DNA of 36,814 nucleotides from Paracoccaceae bacterium (GTDB lineage Bacteria > Pseudomonadota > Alphaproteobacteria > Rhodobacterales > Rhodobacteraceae), in NCBI GenBank assembly GCA_016936395.1, contig JAFGXY010000034.1, positions 1 through 36,814 on the forward strand. Direction: 5' to 3'. The notes under the pieces are model-generated. The model was given only the letters and a program-made list of their open reading frames with translations. It was not told the origin of the DNA and did not search any database. Made by a program: the position numbers and the translations under genes. Positions 18,448 to 25,084 of this stretch are shown here, piece after piece. Position 1 is the first letter of the stretch; every line of letters starts with the position of its first letter.

Positions 18448-18484
18448 TCTGACGCGGGGAAGGCAGGCGGATGCGGGCGTCAGA
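18448..18484 (-). promoter_or_regulatory. Hairpin in the leuC leader
   Basis: TCTGACGC at 18448-18455 and GCGTCAGA at 18477-18484 form a perfect 8-base-pair inverted repeat with a 21-base loop. It lies between the 29-codon leader ORF and leuC, and its 5' arm on the minus strand includes the stop codon of that ORF. No U-run follows on the minus strand, so it is not a plain terminator. It could respond to ribosomes pausing in the leader. Confidence 0.45.
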
Positions 18485-18569
18485 TAAGCCGCGCAAGGAC
18501 GGACCGGGTTTCACGGGCAAAGCGCCAAGGCAGGCGCGCGTGGTCGGCCATGTCGAAAAAGCGGAGCAT
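18480..18569 (-). CDS. Possible 29-residue leader peptide upstream of leuC
   Basis: A short ORF starting at ATG 18569 encodes MLRFFDMADHARLPWRFARE followed by nine more residues (TRSVLARLI). It lies 66 bases upstream of leuC on the same strand. A promoter-like sequence ends 6 bases before its ATG, so an mRNA from it would begin almost at the start codon and be leaderless. It has 4 leucines, not in a run, so it is not a textbook leucine attenuator; seven arginines stand out. No ribosome-binding site is seen. It may be a regulatory ORF or chance; only conservation in relatives could tell. Confidence 0.35.
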   Translation of the reverse strand: MLRFFDMADHARLPWRFARETRSVLARLI

Positions 18570-18575
18570 GATTGG

Positions 18576-18604
18576 GGTATAGGCTCGAATCCGCGGTCAG
18601 GCAA
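18576..18604 (-). promoter_or_regulatory. Predicted sigma-70-type promoter for leuC
   Basis: On the minus strand TTGCCT (18604-18599) and TATACC (18581-18576) are separated by exactly 17 bases. This matches a housekeeping-type promoter and lies 160 bases upstream of leuC. The start of transcription would fall near 18569, at the first base of the possible leader ORF. The SOUL gene on the other strand starts 50 bases away, so this region serves divergent genes. Confidence 0.5.
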
Positions 18605-18654
18605 GCTAAGTCAGTGGTTGTGAGGCGGTGGTGGTTCGGAGAGTGGAGACAGCG

Positions 18655-19185
18655 ATGGCGCAGGCAGAAACTTACAACGGCTATGAGATGCCGCCCTATC
18701 AGGTTGAGCGCGTCGAGGGCGCGCGCGAAGTGCGCAGCTATGGGCCGCATGTTCTGGCGCAAGTGACGGTTGCGGGGGATCGGTCCACCGCAATTGGCCG
18801 GGGGTTTTCGCGGCTGGCAAAGTATATCTTCGGCGGCAACGCGCGGGGCGAAACGATCGCGATGACGGTGCCTGTTGCGCAAACGCCCGAGCGGGGAAAC
18901 TGGACTGTCAGCTTCATGATGCCAGCGGGCAAGACGCCCGAAAATCTGCCCGTGCCCCGTGACCAGCGGGTGCGATTTGTGCAGGTCGGGCCGTCGCGGC
19001 AGGTGGTGGAGCGGTTTTCCGGCCTGCCGCGCAGCGCCACAATGGCGCAACGGGCCGAAGATCTGCGGGCCTGGGCGCAGGGCCAAGGGCTGCAGGTGAC
19101 GGCCGGGCCGCACTATTATTTCTACGATGCGCCGATGACATGGCCGTGGAAACGCCGCAACGAGGTGGCCTTCACCATCGCTTAG
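18655..19185 (+). CDS. SOUL-family heme-binding protein
   Basis: The 176-residue product matches the SOUL/HBP family: YQVERVEGAREVRSYGPHVL near the start, FSRLAKYIFGGNARGETIAM (the GxN stretch), MTVPVAQTP, WTVSFMMPAGKTPENLPVP and a C-terminal YYFYDAPMTWPWKRRNEVAF. Family proteins bind heme or related tetrapyrroles and in bacteria their role is not well defined. There is no signal peptide, so it is probably cytoplasmic. The frame opens at 18628, but GGAGA sits 6 bases before the ATG at 18655. The gene is divergent from leuC and followed by a weak hairpin. Confidence 0.92.
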   Translation: MAQAETYNGYEMPPYQVERVEGAREVRSYGPHVLAQVTVAGDRSTAIGRGFSRLAKYIFGGNARGETIAMTVPVAQTPERGNWTVSFMMPAGKTPENLPVPRDQRVRFVQVGPSRQVVERFSGLPRSATMAQRAEDLRAWAQGQGLQVTAGPHYYFYDAPMTWPWKRRNEVAFTIA

Positions 19186-19202
19186 CCAGCACTTGTGTTG
19201 GC
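19185..19202 (+). terminator. Weak hairpin after the SOUL gene
   Basis: GCCAGCAC (19185-19192) and GTGTTGGC (19195-19202) can pair over eight bases, including one G-U, around a two-base loop, starting at the last base of the stop codon of the SOUL gene. No U-run follows, so termination is possible but unproven. The remaining 196 bases to rsfS hold no recognisable gene. Confidence 0.35.
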
Positions 19203-19398
19203 CAACAGTTGCCGCTATGGCCTGCGACCTGCCCGATTTGTTGAGGTTGCCCCGGAACGGTGCTAGTCTTCGCGGCGACCCGGCGTCGGGGATGGATCGG
19301 CGCGTTTTCTGGAGGACGATGTCCTGTCTCACTCAGATCCTGCGACCGGGCTTCCGGTCGGCCCCCGGGCAAACCGCGTCAGCGGCCCGGACTACACC

Positions 19399-19743
19399 TT
19401 GGAGCAGTTGCTGGAGGCGATTCTTGCCTCGGTCGATGACGACAAGGCCGAGGAGATCGTGCAGATCGACCTGCGGGGCCGGTCGGACGTGGCCGATTAC
19501 ATGGTGATCTGCTCGGGCCGGTCGTCGCGACAGGTGGCGTCGATTTCCGAAAAGCTTGCGGACCGGTTGAAGGAAACCTTCGGGATCGTGGCAAAGATGG
19601 AAGGCAAGGAAACCGGCGACTGGGTGCTGATCGATGCGAGCGATGTGATCGTGCACGTCTTCCGCCCTGAAGTGCGCGAGTTCTATCAGCTTGAAAAGAT
19701 GTGGCTGCCGTCGGGCGACGCGCTGCGCGGGTCTGTCGTCTAA
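19399..19743 (+). CDS. rsfS: Ribosomal silencing factor RsfS
   Basis: RsfS binds ribosomal protein L14 and prevents joining of the subunits when nutrients are low. The 114 residues called here cover the family core: DDKAEEIVQIDLRG, SDVADYMVICSGRSSRQVAS, GDWVLIDASDVIVHVFRPEV and REFYQLEKMW. The start is doubtful. TTG 19399 has no ribosome-binding site, and the frame continues upstream with SHSDPATGLPVG, which resembles longer Rhodobacterales RsfS N-termini. A strong GGAGG at 19311-19315 lies 8 bases before an in-frame CTG (19324) but 3 bases before an out-of-frame ATG (19319). rlmH follows after 5 bases, the usual pairing. Confidence 0.88.
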   Translation: MEQLLEAILASVDDDKAEEIVQIDLRGRSDVADYMVICSGRSSRQVASISEKLADRLKETFGIVAKMEGKETGDWVLIDASDVIVHVFRPEVREFYQLEKMWLPSGDALRGSVV

Positions 19744-19748
19744 GGCCG

Positions 19749-20219
19749 ATGCGGGTGTATCTGTGCGCGGTGGGGCGGCTGCGGGCAGGCCCCGAGCGTG
19801 ACCTGATCGACGACTATGCGGCGCGCTTTGACCGCACCGGGCGGGCGCTGTCACTGGGGCCGCTGATCGAGCATGAGGTTGAGGACAAGAAAAACCTTGG
19901 CATGGCGGCCGAGGCCGAGCTATTGGCGCGGGCTGTGCCCAACGGCGCACTGATCGTGACGCTGGACGAGCGTGGCGCGCTGGTCAGCAGCCCCGAGTTT
20001 GCCGCGATGCTGGCGCGCTGGCGCGATGACGGGCGGCAGGATCTGGCCTTTGTCATCGGTGGCGCCGACGGGATCGACCCCGGTTTGCGGGCTCGGGCGG
20101 ATGCGCAGGTCAGCTTTGGCAAGATGGTCTGGCCGCATATGCTGGTGCGGGTGATGCTGTGCGAGCAGTTGTATCGGGCGGCGTCGATTCTGGCCGGATT
20201 GCCCTATCATCGGGCCTAG
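19749..20219 (+). CDS. rlmH: 23S rRNA pseudouridine-1915 N3-methyltransferase RlmH
   Basis: RlmH is a SPOUT-class methyltransferase that modifies pseudouridine 1915 in helix 69 of 23S rRNA, using S-adenosylmethionine. The 156-residue length is standard. It shows the N-terminal MRVYLCAVGRLRAGPERDL, the trefoil-knot stretch LAFVIGGADGIDPGL and the conserved C-terminus MLVRVMLCEQLYRAASILAG ending in PYHRA. The frame is open 16 codons upstream, but the ATG at 19749 matches the family start and lies 5 bases after rsfS. The rsfS-rlmH pair is a common operon. A short repeat follows the stop codon. Confidence 0.96.
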   Translation: MRVYLCAVGRLRAGPERDLIDDYAARFDRTGRALSLGPLIEHEVEDKKNLGMAAEAELLARAVPNGALIVTLDERGALVSSPEFAAMLARWRDDGRQDLAFVIGGADGIDPGLRARADAQVSFGKMVWPHMLVRVMLCEQLYRAASILAGLPYHRA

Positions 20220-20237
20220 CCGCTTGGGGTTGCTGGG

Positions 20238-20275
20238 GAAGCCTCCGGCGGGGGTATTTTTACCAAGAGGAATGG
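20238..20275. repeat. Short GC-rich repeat between convergent genes, copy 4
   Basis: Between the rlmH stop codon and the phosphatase stop codon lies GCCTCCGGCGGGGGTATTTT followed by TACCAAGAGGAATGGG. It resembles copy 3 near 11066 and is of a type I recognise from gene ends in Rhodobacterales. Its right half overlaps the phosphatase gene: the TAA stop codon (20262-20260 on the minus strand) and the last few codons fall inside it. Confidence 0.5.
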
Positions 20276-20757
20276 GCATGGTGCGGCGCGGCCCATCTGA
20301 ATTGCGCCTTGGTTTCAACCGCGCAGGGGCGGGCAACACGCAGGCGGGCAAGGGCCGTGTCGGGGTCTTCGCCGGCGTCGGTCAGCAGGCGAAGCACGGC
20401 CATGCCCGAGCGGCCGCAGCCCCCCATGCAATGCACGAGCACCTTGCCCCCCCGGGTCAGCAGGGTGCGGGCGTGGTCTGAAGTGTCGGGCCACAGGGCG
20501 GCGCTGTGTGCCCCTGGGGTGCCGAAGTCGGGGACAGGCAGGTGCCGCCAATCAATGCCCGCGGCGGCAAGGTCGGCAGGCAGGGTGGAGGCCCCTTTGA
20601 CTGCCAGTTCCAGACGCGAGGTCAGCGTGAGGACCAGTGCGGGTTGCCAGTCCCGCAGCGTGGCAAGGTCGGTTCGGTAGCGGCCATCGCGGCCCGGCAT
20701 CGGGCACAGTGCAAGGGTGCCGCCAAGGGCCGGGATTTCTGCGATGGTCAGGGGCAT
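20260..20757 (-). CDS. Protein-tyrosine/dual-specificity phosphatase-like protein
   Basis: The 165-residue protein has the cysteine-phosphatase signature VHCMGGCGRSGMA, with nucleophile Cys110 and Arg116 in the C-x5-R loop, and a likely general acid Asp77 in PVPDFGTPG. This places it with the small dual-specificity or CDKN3-like phosphatases; the physiological substrate is unknown. The frame opens 25 codons upstream, but the ATG at 20757 gives a start consistent with the family and leaves room for the dnaX promoter. The gene is divergent from dnaX (73-base gap). Its stop codon and last codons lie in a dispersed repeat, so the C-terminal tail may be a product of repeat insertion. Confidence 0.85.
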   Translation of the reverse strand: MPLTIAEIPALGGTLALCPMPGRDGRYRTDLATLRDWQPALVLTLTSRLELAVKGASTLPADLAAAGIDWRHLPVPDFGTPGAHSAALWPDTSDHARTLLTRGGKVLVHCMGGCGRSGMAVLRLLTDAGEDPDTALARLRVARPCAVETKAQFRWAAPHHAHSSW

Positions 20758-20830
20758 GTCGGAGGCCTTCGGGTGGACGCGGGGCGCGGCAGCGCCTAGG
20801 TTGCAGCAAACGAGGTTTCCGGAAGGCACC

Positions 20831-22582
20831 ATGTCCGACAGTTCTGAGAAATCCTATCAGGTTCTGGCGCGGAAATACCGGCCTGCCACCTTTGCCGATC
20901 TGATCGGGCAAGAGGCGATGGTGCGGACGTTGAAGAACGCTTTTGCCGCCGACCGGATTGCGCATGCCTTTGTGATGACGGGGGTGCGCGGGGTGGGCAA
21001 GACCACCACGGCGCGGATCATTGCCAAGGGGCTGAACTGTGTTGGCCCCGATGGCACCAGCGGGCCGACCACCGAGCCTTGCGGTGTGTGTGAGCCGTGC
21101 CGGGCGATTGCCGAGGGGCGGCATGTCGATGTGATGGAGATGGATGCCGCCAGCCGCACCGGGGTGGGCGACATCCGCGAGATCATCGATTCGGTGCATT
21201 ACCGGGCGGCATCGGCGCGCTACAAGATCTACATCATCGACGAAGTGCATATGCTGTCGACCAGCGCCTTCAACGCGCTGTTGAAAACGCTGGAGGAACC
21301 GCCGGCGCATGTGAAGTTCATCTTTGCCACCACCGAAATCCGCAAGGTGCCGGTCACCGTTCTGTCGCGCTGCCAGCGGTTTGACCTGAAGCGGATCGAG
21401 CCGGAGGTGATGATGGCGCATCTGGCGCGTATCGCCGGGCTGGAGGGCGCGTCGTTGGCCCCCGATGCGCTGGCGCTGATCACGCGGGCGGCGGAAGGGT
21501 CGGTGCGCGATGCGATGAGCCTGATGGATCAGGCGATTGCGCATGGCGCGGGCGAGACCACGGCGTTGCAGGTGCGCGCCATGTTGGGGCTGGCCGACCG
21601 GGGCCGGGTGCTGGACCTGTTCGATCTGATCATGCAGGGCGATGCGGCGGCGGCGCTGACCGAACTGGCCGGGCAATATGCCGATGGCGCCGACCCGATG
21701 GCGATCTTGCGGGATCTGGCCGAGATCACGCATTGGGTCAGCGTGATCAAGATCACCCCCGAGGCGGCAGATGACCCGACCACGCCCCCCGATGAACGGG
21801 CGCGCGGGCTGGACATGGCGGCGCGCTTGCCGATGCGCAGCCTTAGCCGGATGTGGCAGATGCTGCTGAAAGCGATCGAGGAGGTGGGCCTTGCGCCGAA
21901 TGCGATGATGGCGGCCGAGATGGCGATCATCCGGCTGACGCATGTGGCCGATCTGCCCGACCCTGAGGCGCTGATCAAACGGTTGCAGGGTGGGCCAGCG
22001 CCGGTGGCGGGGGGCGCACCTGCGGGCGGCGGTGGTGGCGTGCATGGCGCGGTGATGCGCGCACCGTCGGCCCCGATGCGGGGGCCGGCCCTGCACGGCA
22101 GCTCGATGAACAGCGCCGGGCAGGCGATGGCCCTCGACACCGATCAGGTGGTCTGCGGCAGTTTCGATGCGGTGGTGGAGTTGATCCGCGAAAAGCGCGA
22201 CATGAAGCTGCTCTGTGAGGTGGAAGAAGGCGTGCGGCTGGTGCGGTTCTCTCCCGGGCGGATCGAGTTTGAACCCTCTCCCAAGGCCGGACCTGACCTT
22301 GCGGCGCGGCTGGGGCAGCGGTTGCAAGCCATGACCGGACAGCGTTGGGGCGTGTCGGTCGTCTCGGGTGGCGGTGCGCCGACGATGGCCGAGGCGCGCG
22401 ATGCCGGGCGGCTGAAGGCCGAGTCGGAAGCTTTGGAAAACCCTTTGGTTCAAGCGGTGATGGCGGCCTTTCCGGGGGCGATGATCGCGGACATCCGGTC
22501 GGCGGAAGATCTGGTGCAGGCGGCGGCGGTGGACGCGTTGCCGGAAGTGGACGATGAATGGGATCCATTCGAGGATGGTTAA
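20831..22582 (+). CDS. dnaX: DNA polymerase III subunits gamma/tau
   Basis: DnaX is the ATPase of the sliding-clamp loader. The 583-residue protein has Walker A GVRGVGKT (51-58), zinc-binding cysteines Cys70, Cys84, Cys87 and Cys90, Walker B IIDEVH (135-140), the SRC stretch LSRCQRF and sensor 2 GSVRDAMSLMDQ. Domain III follows, then a Gly/Ala/Pro-rich linker around residues 390-430 and a C-terminal alphaproteobacterial tail ending in an acidic DDEWDPFEDG. The frame is open upstream to 20717, but the ATG at 20831 fits the family. No A-rich slippery sequence like that of E. coli is seen, so a frameshifted gamma form is not evident. ybaB and recR follow closely. Confidence 0.97.
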   Translation: MSDSSEKSYQVLARKYRPATFADLIGQEAMVRTLKNAFAADRIAHAFVMTGVRGVGKTTTARIIAKGLNCVGPDGTSGPTTEPCGVCEPCRAIAEGRHVDVMEMDAASRTGVGDIREIIDSVHYRAASARYKIYIIDEVHMLSTSAFNALLKTLEEPPAHVKFIFATTEIRKVPVTVLSRCQRFDLKRIEPEVMMAHLARIAGLEGASLAPDALALITRAAEGSVRDAMSLMDQAIAHGAGETTALQVRAMLGLADRGRVLDLFDLIMQGDAAAALTELAGQYADGADPMAILRDLAEITHWVSVIKITPEAADDPTTPPDERARGLDMAARLPMRSLSRMWQMLLKAIEEVGLAPNAMMAAEMAIIRLTHVADLPDPEALIKRLQGGPAPVAGGAPAGGGGGVHGAVMRAPSAPMRGPALHGSSMNSAGQAMALDTDQVVCGSFDAVVELIREKRDMKLLCEVEEGVRLVRFSPGRIEFEPSPKAGPDLAARLGQRLQAMTGQRWGVSVVSGGGAPTMAEARDAGRLKAESEALENPLVQAVMAAFPGAMIADIRSAEDLVQAAAVDALPEVDDEWDPFEDG

Positions 22583-22594
22583 GGGGATGACAAT

Positions 22595-22939
22595 ATGCTG
22601 AAGGGTTTGGGCGGGCTTGGCGATATGGCCAAGATGATGAAGGCGGCACAAGAGATGCAGGCCAAGATGGCCGAGATGCAGGAGGCGCTGGGCCGTGTGG
22701 TGGTGATTGGCGAATCCGGTGCCGGGCTGGTGCGGGCGCGGGCGACGGCCAAGGGCGAATTGACCGGGCTGGAGATTGATCCGTCGATCTTTGTCGCCAG
22801 TGAAAAGGAAGTGGTCGAAGACCTGATCCTTGCCGCGATCAAGGATGCACAGGCCAAGGCGTCCGAGCGCAGTCAGGCCGAATTGGCCAGGCTGACCGAA
22901 GGGCTTGGCCTGCCTGCGGACATGAAGCTACCGTTCTGA
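22595..22939 (+). CDS. ybaB: YbaB/EbfC family nucleoid-associated protein
   Basis: The 114-residue protein belongs to the YbaB/EbfC family, which binds DNA as a dimer and is usually found between dnaX and recR, as here. It starts with a Met/Lys-rich helix ([20 protein letters not shown]). The beta core follows, with [20 protein letters not shown], and it ends in a second helix ([19 protein letters not shown]). The ATG at 22595 lies 12 bases after dnaX and 4 bases separate its end from recR, so the three form one operon. Length and sequence are ordinary. Confidence 0.96.
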   Translation: MLKGLGGLGDMAKMMKAAQEMQAKMAEMQEALGRVVVIGESGAGLVRARATAKGELTGLEIDPSIFVASEKEVVEDLILAAIKDAQAKASERSQAELARLTEGLGLPADMKLPF

Positions 22940-22943
22940 CCGC

Positions 22944-23543
22944 ATGTCGCAAACCCCCCGCGAGATCGAGGCGCTGATTGCGCTGATGGCCCGTTTGCCG
23001 GGGCTTGGCCCACGCTCGGCCCGGCGGGCGGTGCTGCACCTGCTGGCCCGGCGGGACAGCGTGATGGCCCCCTTGGCGCAGGCGATGGCGACCGTGGCCT
23101 TGCAGGCGCGCGATTGCATCGTCTGCGGCAATATCGGCACGGCCGAGATTTGCCCGATTTGCGACGACATGCGCCGTGCCACGGGCGAAATCTGTGTGGT
23201 CGAGCATGTGGCCGACCTGTGGGCGATGGAGCGGGGCGGGGCGTTCCGGGGCCGCTATCACGTTCTGGGCGGCACGCTCTCGGCGCTGGACGCGGTGGGG
23301 CCAGAAGAGTTGCGTATCCCCGACCTGCTGGCGCGGGTGCGCGCCGAAGGGGTGGGCGAGGTGATTTTGGCGCTGAACGCCACGGTCGATGGCCAGACCA
23401 CGGCGCATTACATCGCCGATGTCCTGGCTGCCACCGGCGTGCGGATCAGCACGCTGGCGCAAGGCGTGCCGATTGGCGGCGAGTTGGACTATCTGGATGA
23501 CGGCACCATCGGGGCCGCCCTGCGTGCCCGCAAACGGGTGTGA
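22944..23543 (+). CDS. recR: Recombination mediator protein RecR
   Basis: RecR acts with RecO (and RecF) to load RecA on gapped DNA. The 199-residue product has the helix-hairpin-helix [20 protein letters not shown], the four-cysteine zinc site [18 protein letters not shown], and the Toprim domain with [15 protein letters not shown] and [20 protein letters not shown]. The C-terminus [20 protein letters not shown] is the normal family ending. It is the last gene of the dnaX-ybaB-recR operon and is followed at once by a hairpin shared with convergent trcR. Confidence 0.97.
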   Translation: MSQTPREIEALIALMARLPGLGPRSARRAVLHLLARRDSVMAPLAQAMATVALQARDCIVCGNIGTAEICPICDDMRRATGEICVVEHVADLWAMERGGAFRGRYHVLGGTLSALDAVGPEELRIPDLLARVRAEGVGEVILALNATVDGQTTAHYIADVLAATGVRISTLAQGVPIGGELDYLDDGTIGAALRARKRV

Positions 23544-23567
23544 AAAAGGCGCCCGAAGGCGCCCTTT
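23543..23567. terminator. Bidirectional terminator between recR and trcR
   Basis: AAAAA-GGCGCC-CGAA-GGCGCC-C-TTT has a 6-base-pair GC stem with a CGAA loop, flanked by A's on the left and T's on the right. It fills the 30-base gap between the convergent ends of recR and trcR and can stop transcription from either side. Confidence 0.75.
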
Positions 23568-23573
23568 GCAGTG

Positions 23574-24320
23574 TCAGCGTCGCGGGTCGTCGTCATCCTC
23601 ATCGTCGTCGTCATCCGTTTGCGGCAGGTTGAAGAAGCTTTCCGCATCGGAAAAATCGGCAGGCTTTTCTTCTGGCTCGGCGCGGGAAAAGGCATCCAGC
23701 CCGGTGGGCACCTTGGGGTCTGCTGCCATGCCAAGCGATTGCTCGGTCGACACCAGTTTGCGGCGCTCGTCGTCTGTCATCACGCCACCTTCGGCGGCCT
23801 TGCGGTGCACGGCGGCCTGAACCGCAATGTCCAGTTCCGACTGTTTGCACAGGCCAAGGGCGACCGGGTCCACGGGCGTGATGTTGTTGATGTTCCAGTG
23901 CGACCGCTCGCGGATCGATTGAATGGTGGGCTTGGTGGTGCCGACCAGCTTGCCAATCGCGCCATCCGACAATTCGGGGTGGAACTTGACCAGCCACAGG
24001 ATCGCGGCGGGGCGGTCCTGGCGCTTGGACAGCGGGGTATAGCGTGGGCCGCGACGTTTTTCTTCGCCCACGGCAGAGGCGTTGAACTTCAGCTTCAGCT
24101 TGTAGAGCGGGTCTTTCTGACCCTTTTCAATCTCGGCGGCATCAAGCTGGTTATTGGCAACCGGGTCAAACCCCTTGACGCCGGGGGCCACGTCGCCGTC
24201 GGCGATGCCCTGAATCTCAAGCTCGTGCATCCCGCAAAAATCGGCGACCTGCTTGAAGGAAAGCGTCGTGTTGTCCACCAGCCAGACGGCAGTGGCCTTG
24301 GCCATGAGCGGTTTGTTCAT
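23574..24320 (-). CDS. trcR: DUF1013 cell-cycle transcriptional regulator TrcR
   Basis: The 248-residue protein matches the DUF1013 family conserved in alphaproteobacteria, known as TrcR in Caulobacter, where it is linked to cell-cycle transcription. Family stretches are LMAKATAVWLVDNTTLSFKQ, VADFCGMHELEIQGIADGDV, a central RRGPRYTPLSKRQDRP, and a predicted helix-turn-helix around LSDGAIGKLVGTTKPTIQSI. The C-terminus is a highly acidic tail with four or more consecutive aspartates and DDEDDDD just before the end. The ATG at 24320 is the family start. The gene is divergent from the RNase T2 gene and convergent with recR. Confidence 0.92.
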   Translation of the reverse strand: MNKPLMAKATAVWLVDNTTLSFKQVADFCGMHELEIQGIADGDVAPGVKGFDPVANNQLDAAEIEKGQKDPLYKLKLKFNASAVGEEKRRGPRYTPLSKRQDRPAAILWLVKFHPELSDGAIGKLVGTTKPTIQSIRERSHWNINNITPVDPVALGLCKQSELDIAVQAAVHRKAAEGGVMTDDERRKLVSTEQSLGMAADPKVPTGLDAFSRAEPEEKPADFSDAESFFNLPQTDDDDDEDDDDPRR

Positions 24321-24445
24321 GCCTCACTCCTTTACAAATCTTTCCCGAGCCGGGAAAACGGCTGCGGACCTTGATCCGCGATTTCCACAATGTCGGGGAA
24401 TCCGATCAAGCGTATAGGCGGTTTCACGGCGAAGGGAAAGTGCAA

Positions 24446-25084
24446 ATGCGGATGGGATGGGCGGCGGTTGCGCTGGCGCTGGCGGCGGGGACAGCGCGGG
24501 CCGAGGGTGAGCGCGCCGGGGACTTTGACTATTACGTGATGGCGCTGTCATGGTCGGCGGCGTGGTGCGAGTTGGAGGGCGATGACCGGCGCGATCCGCA
24601 ATGCGATGCCGGGCGCGGCACGACGTTTGTGCTGCATGGGCTGTGGCCGCAGTATGAAGACGGCTGGCCCGGCTATTGCCGGACCAGGGAGCGCGATCCC
24701 AGCCGCGCCGATACGGCGGCGATGGCGGATGTGTTTGGTGGTGCAGGATCGGCCTTTTATCAGTGGAAAAAGCACGGACGCTGCGCGGGGCTGTCGGCGC
24801 GCGACTATTATGCCCTTGCGCGAAAAGCGTTCCGGTCGGTGACGATTCCGCCGGTGTTTGCCAAGATCGACAAGGATTTGAAGGTGCCTGCCGAGGTGAT
24901 TGAAGGCGCGTTCATTGAATCCAACCCGGGGCTGAAGCCCGATCAGGTCACGGTGACTTGTGCGTCGGGGCTGATTCAGGATGTGCGGTTGTGTCTGACG
25001 CCCGACCTGCAACCGCGCCGCTGTGGCGCGGATGTGATCCGCGACTGCACGCTGAAAGACGCGGTGCTGGAGGCGGTGCGCTAA
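24446..25084 (+). CDS. Ribonuclease T2 family protein, exported
   Basis: The 212-residue protein has a signal peptide (residues 1-19, ending ARA before EGE) and both RNase T2 active-site segments: CAS I FVLHGLWPQ (61-69, His64) and CAS II YQWKKHGRC (His110). In CAS II the Glu before Trp in the general consensus is Gln here. Several cysteines (Cys41, Cys53, Cys78, Cys113 and later ones) suggest disulfides. It would degrade RNA in the periplasm or outside the cell. The frame is open from 24371, but ATG 24446 has AAGGGA upstream and starts the signal peptide. The stop codon overlaps that of the convergent quinone oxidoreductase by four bases. Confidence 0.9.
   Translation: MRMGWAAVALALAAGTARAEGERAGDFDYYVMALSWSAAWCELEGDDRRDPQCDAGRGTTFVLHGLWPQYEDGWPGYCRTRERDPSRADTAAMADVFGGAGSAFYQWKKHGRCAGLSARDYYALARKAFRSVTIPPVFAKIDKDLKVPAEVIEGAFIESNPGLKPDQVTVTCASGLIQDVRLCLTPDLQPRRCGADVIRDCTLKDAVLEAVR

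Noticed and set aside
20831-22582. Programmed frameshift in dnaX for a gamma subunit
   Set aside because: No A-rich slippery run like that of E. coli was found in the gene.
20552-22651. 699-codon open frame on the minus strand
   Set aside because: It is a shadow of dnaX, rich in Arg, His, Pro and Gln with no family features; dnaX is certain on the other strand.
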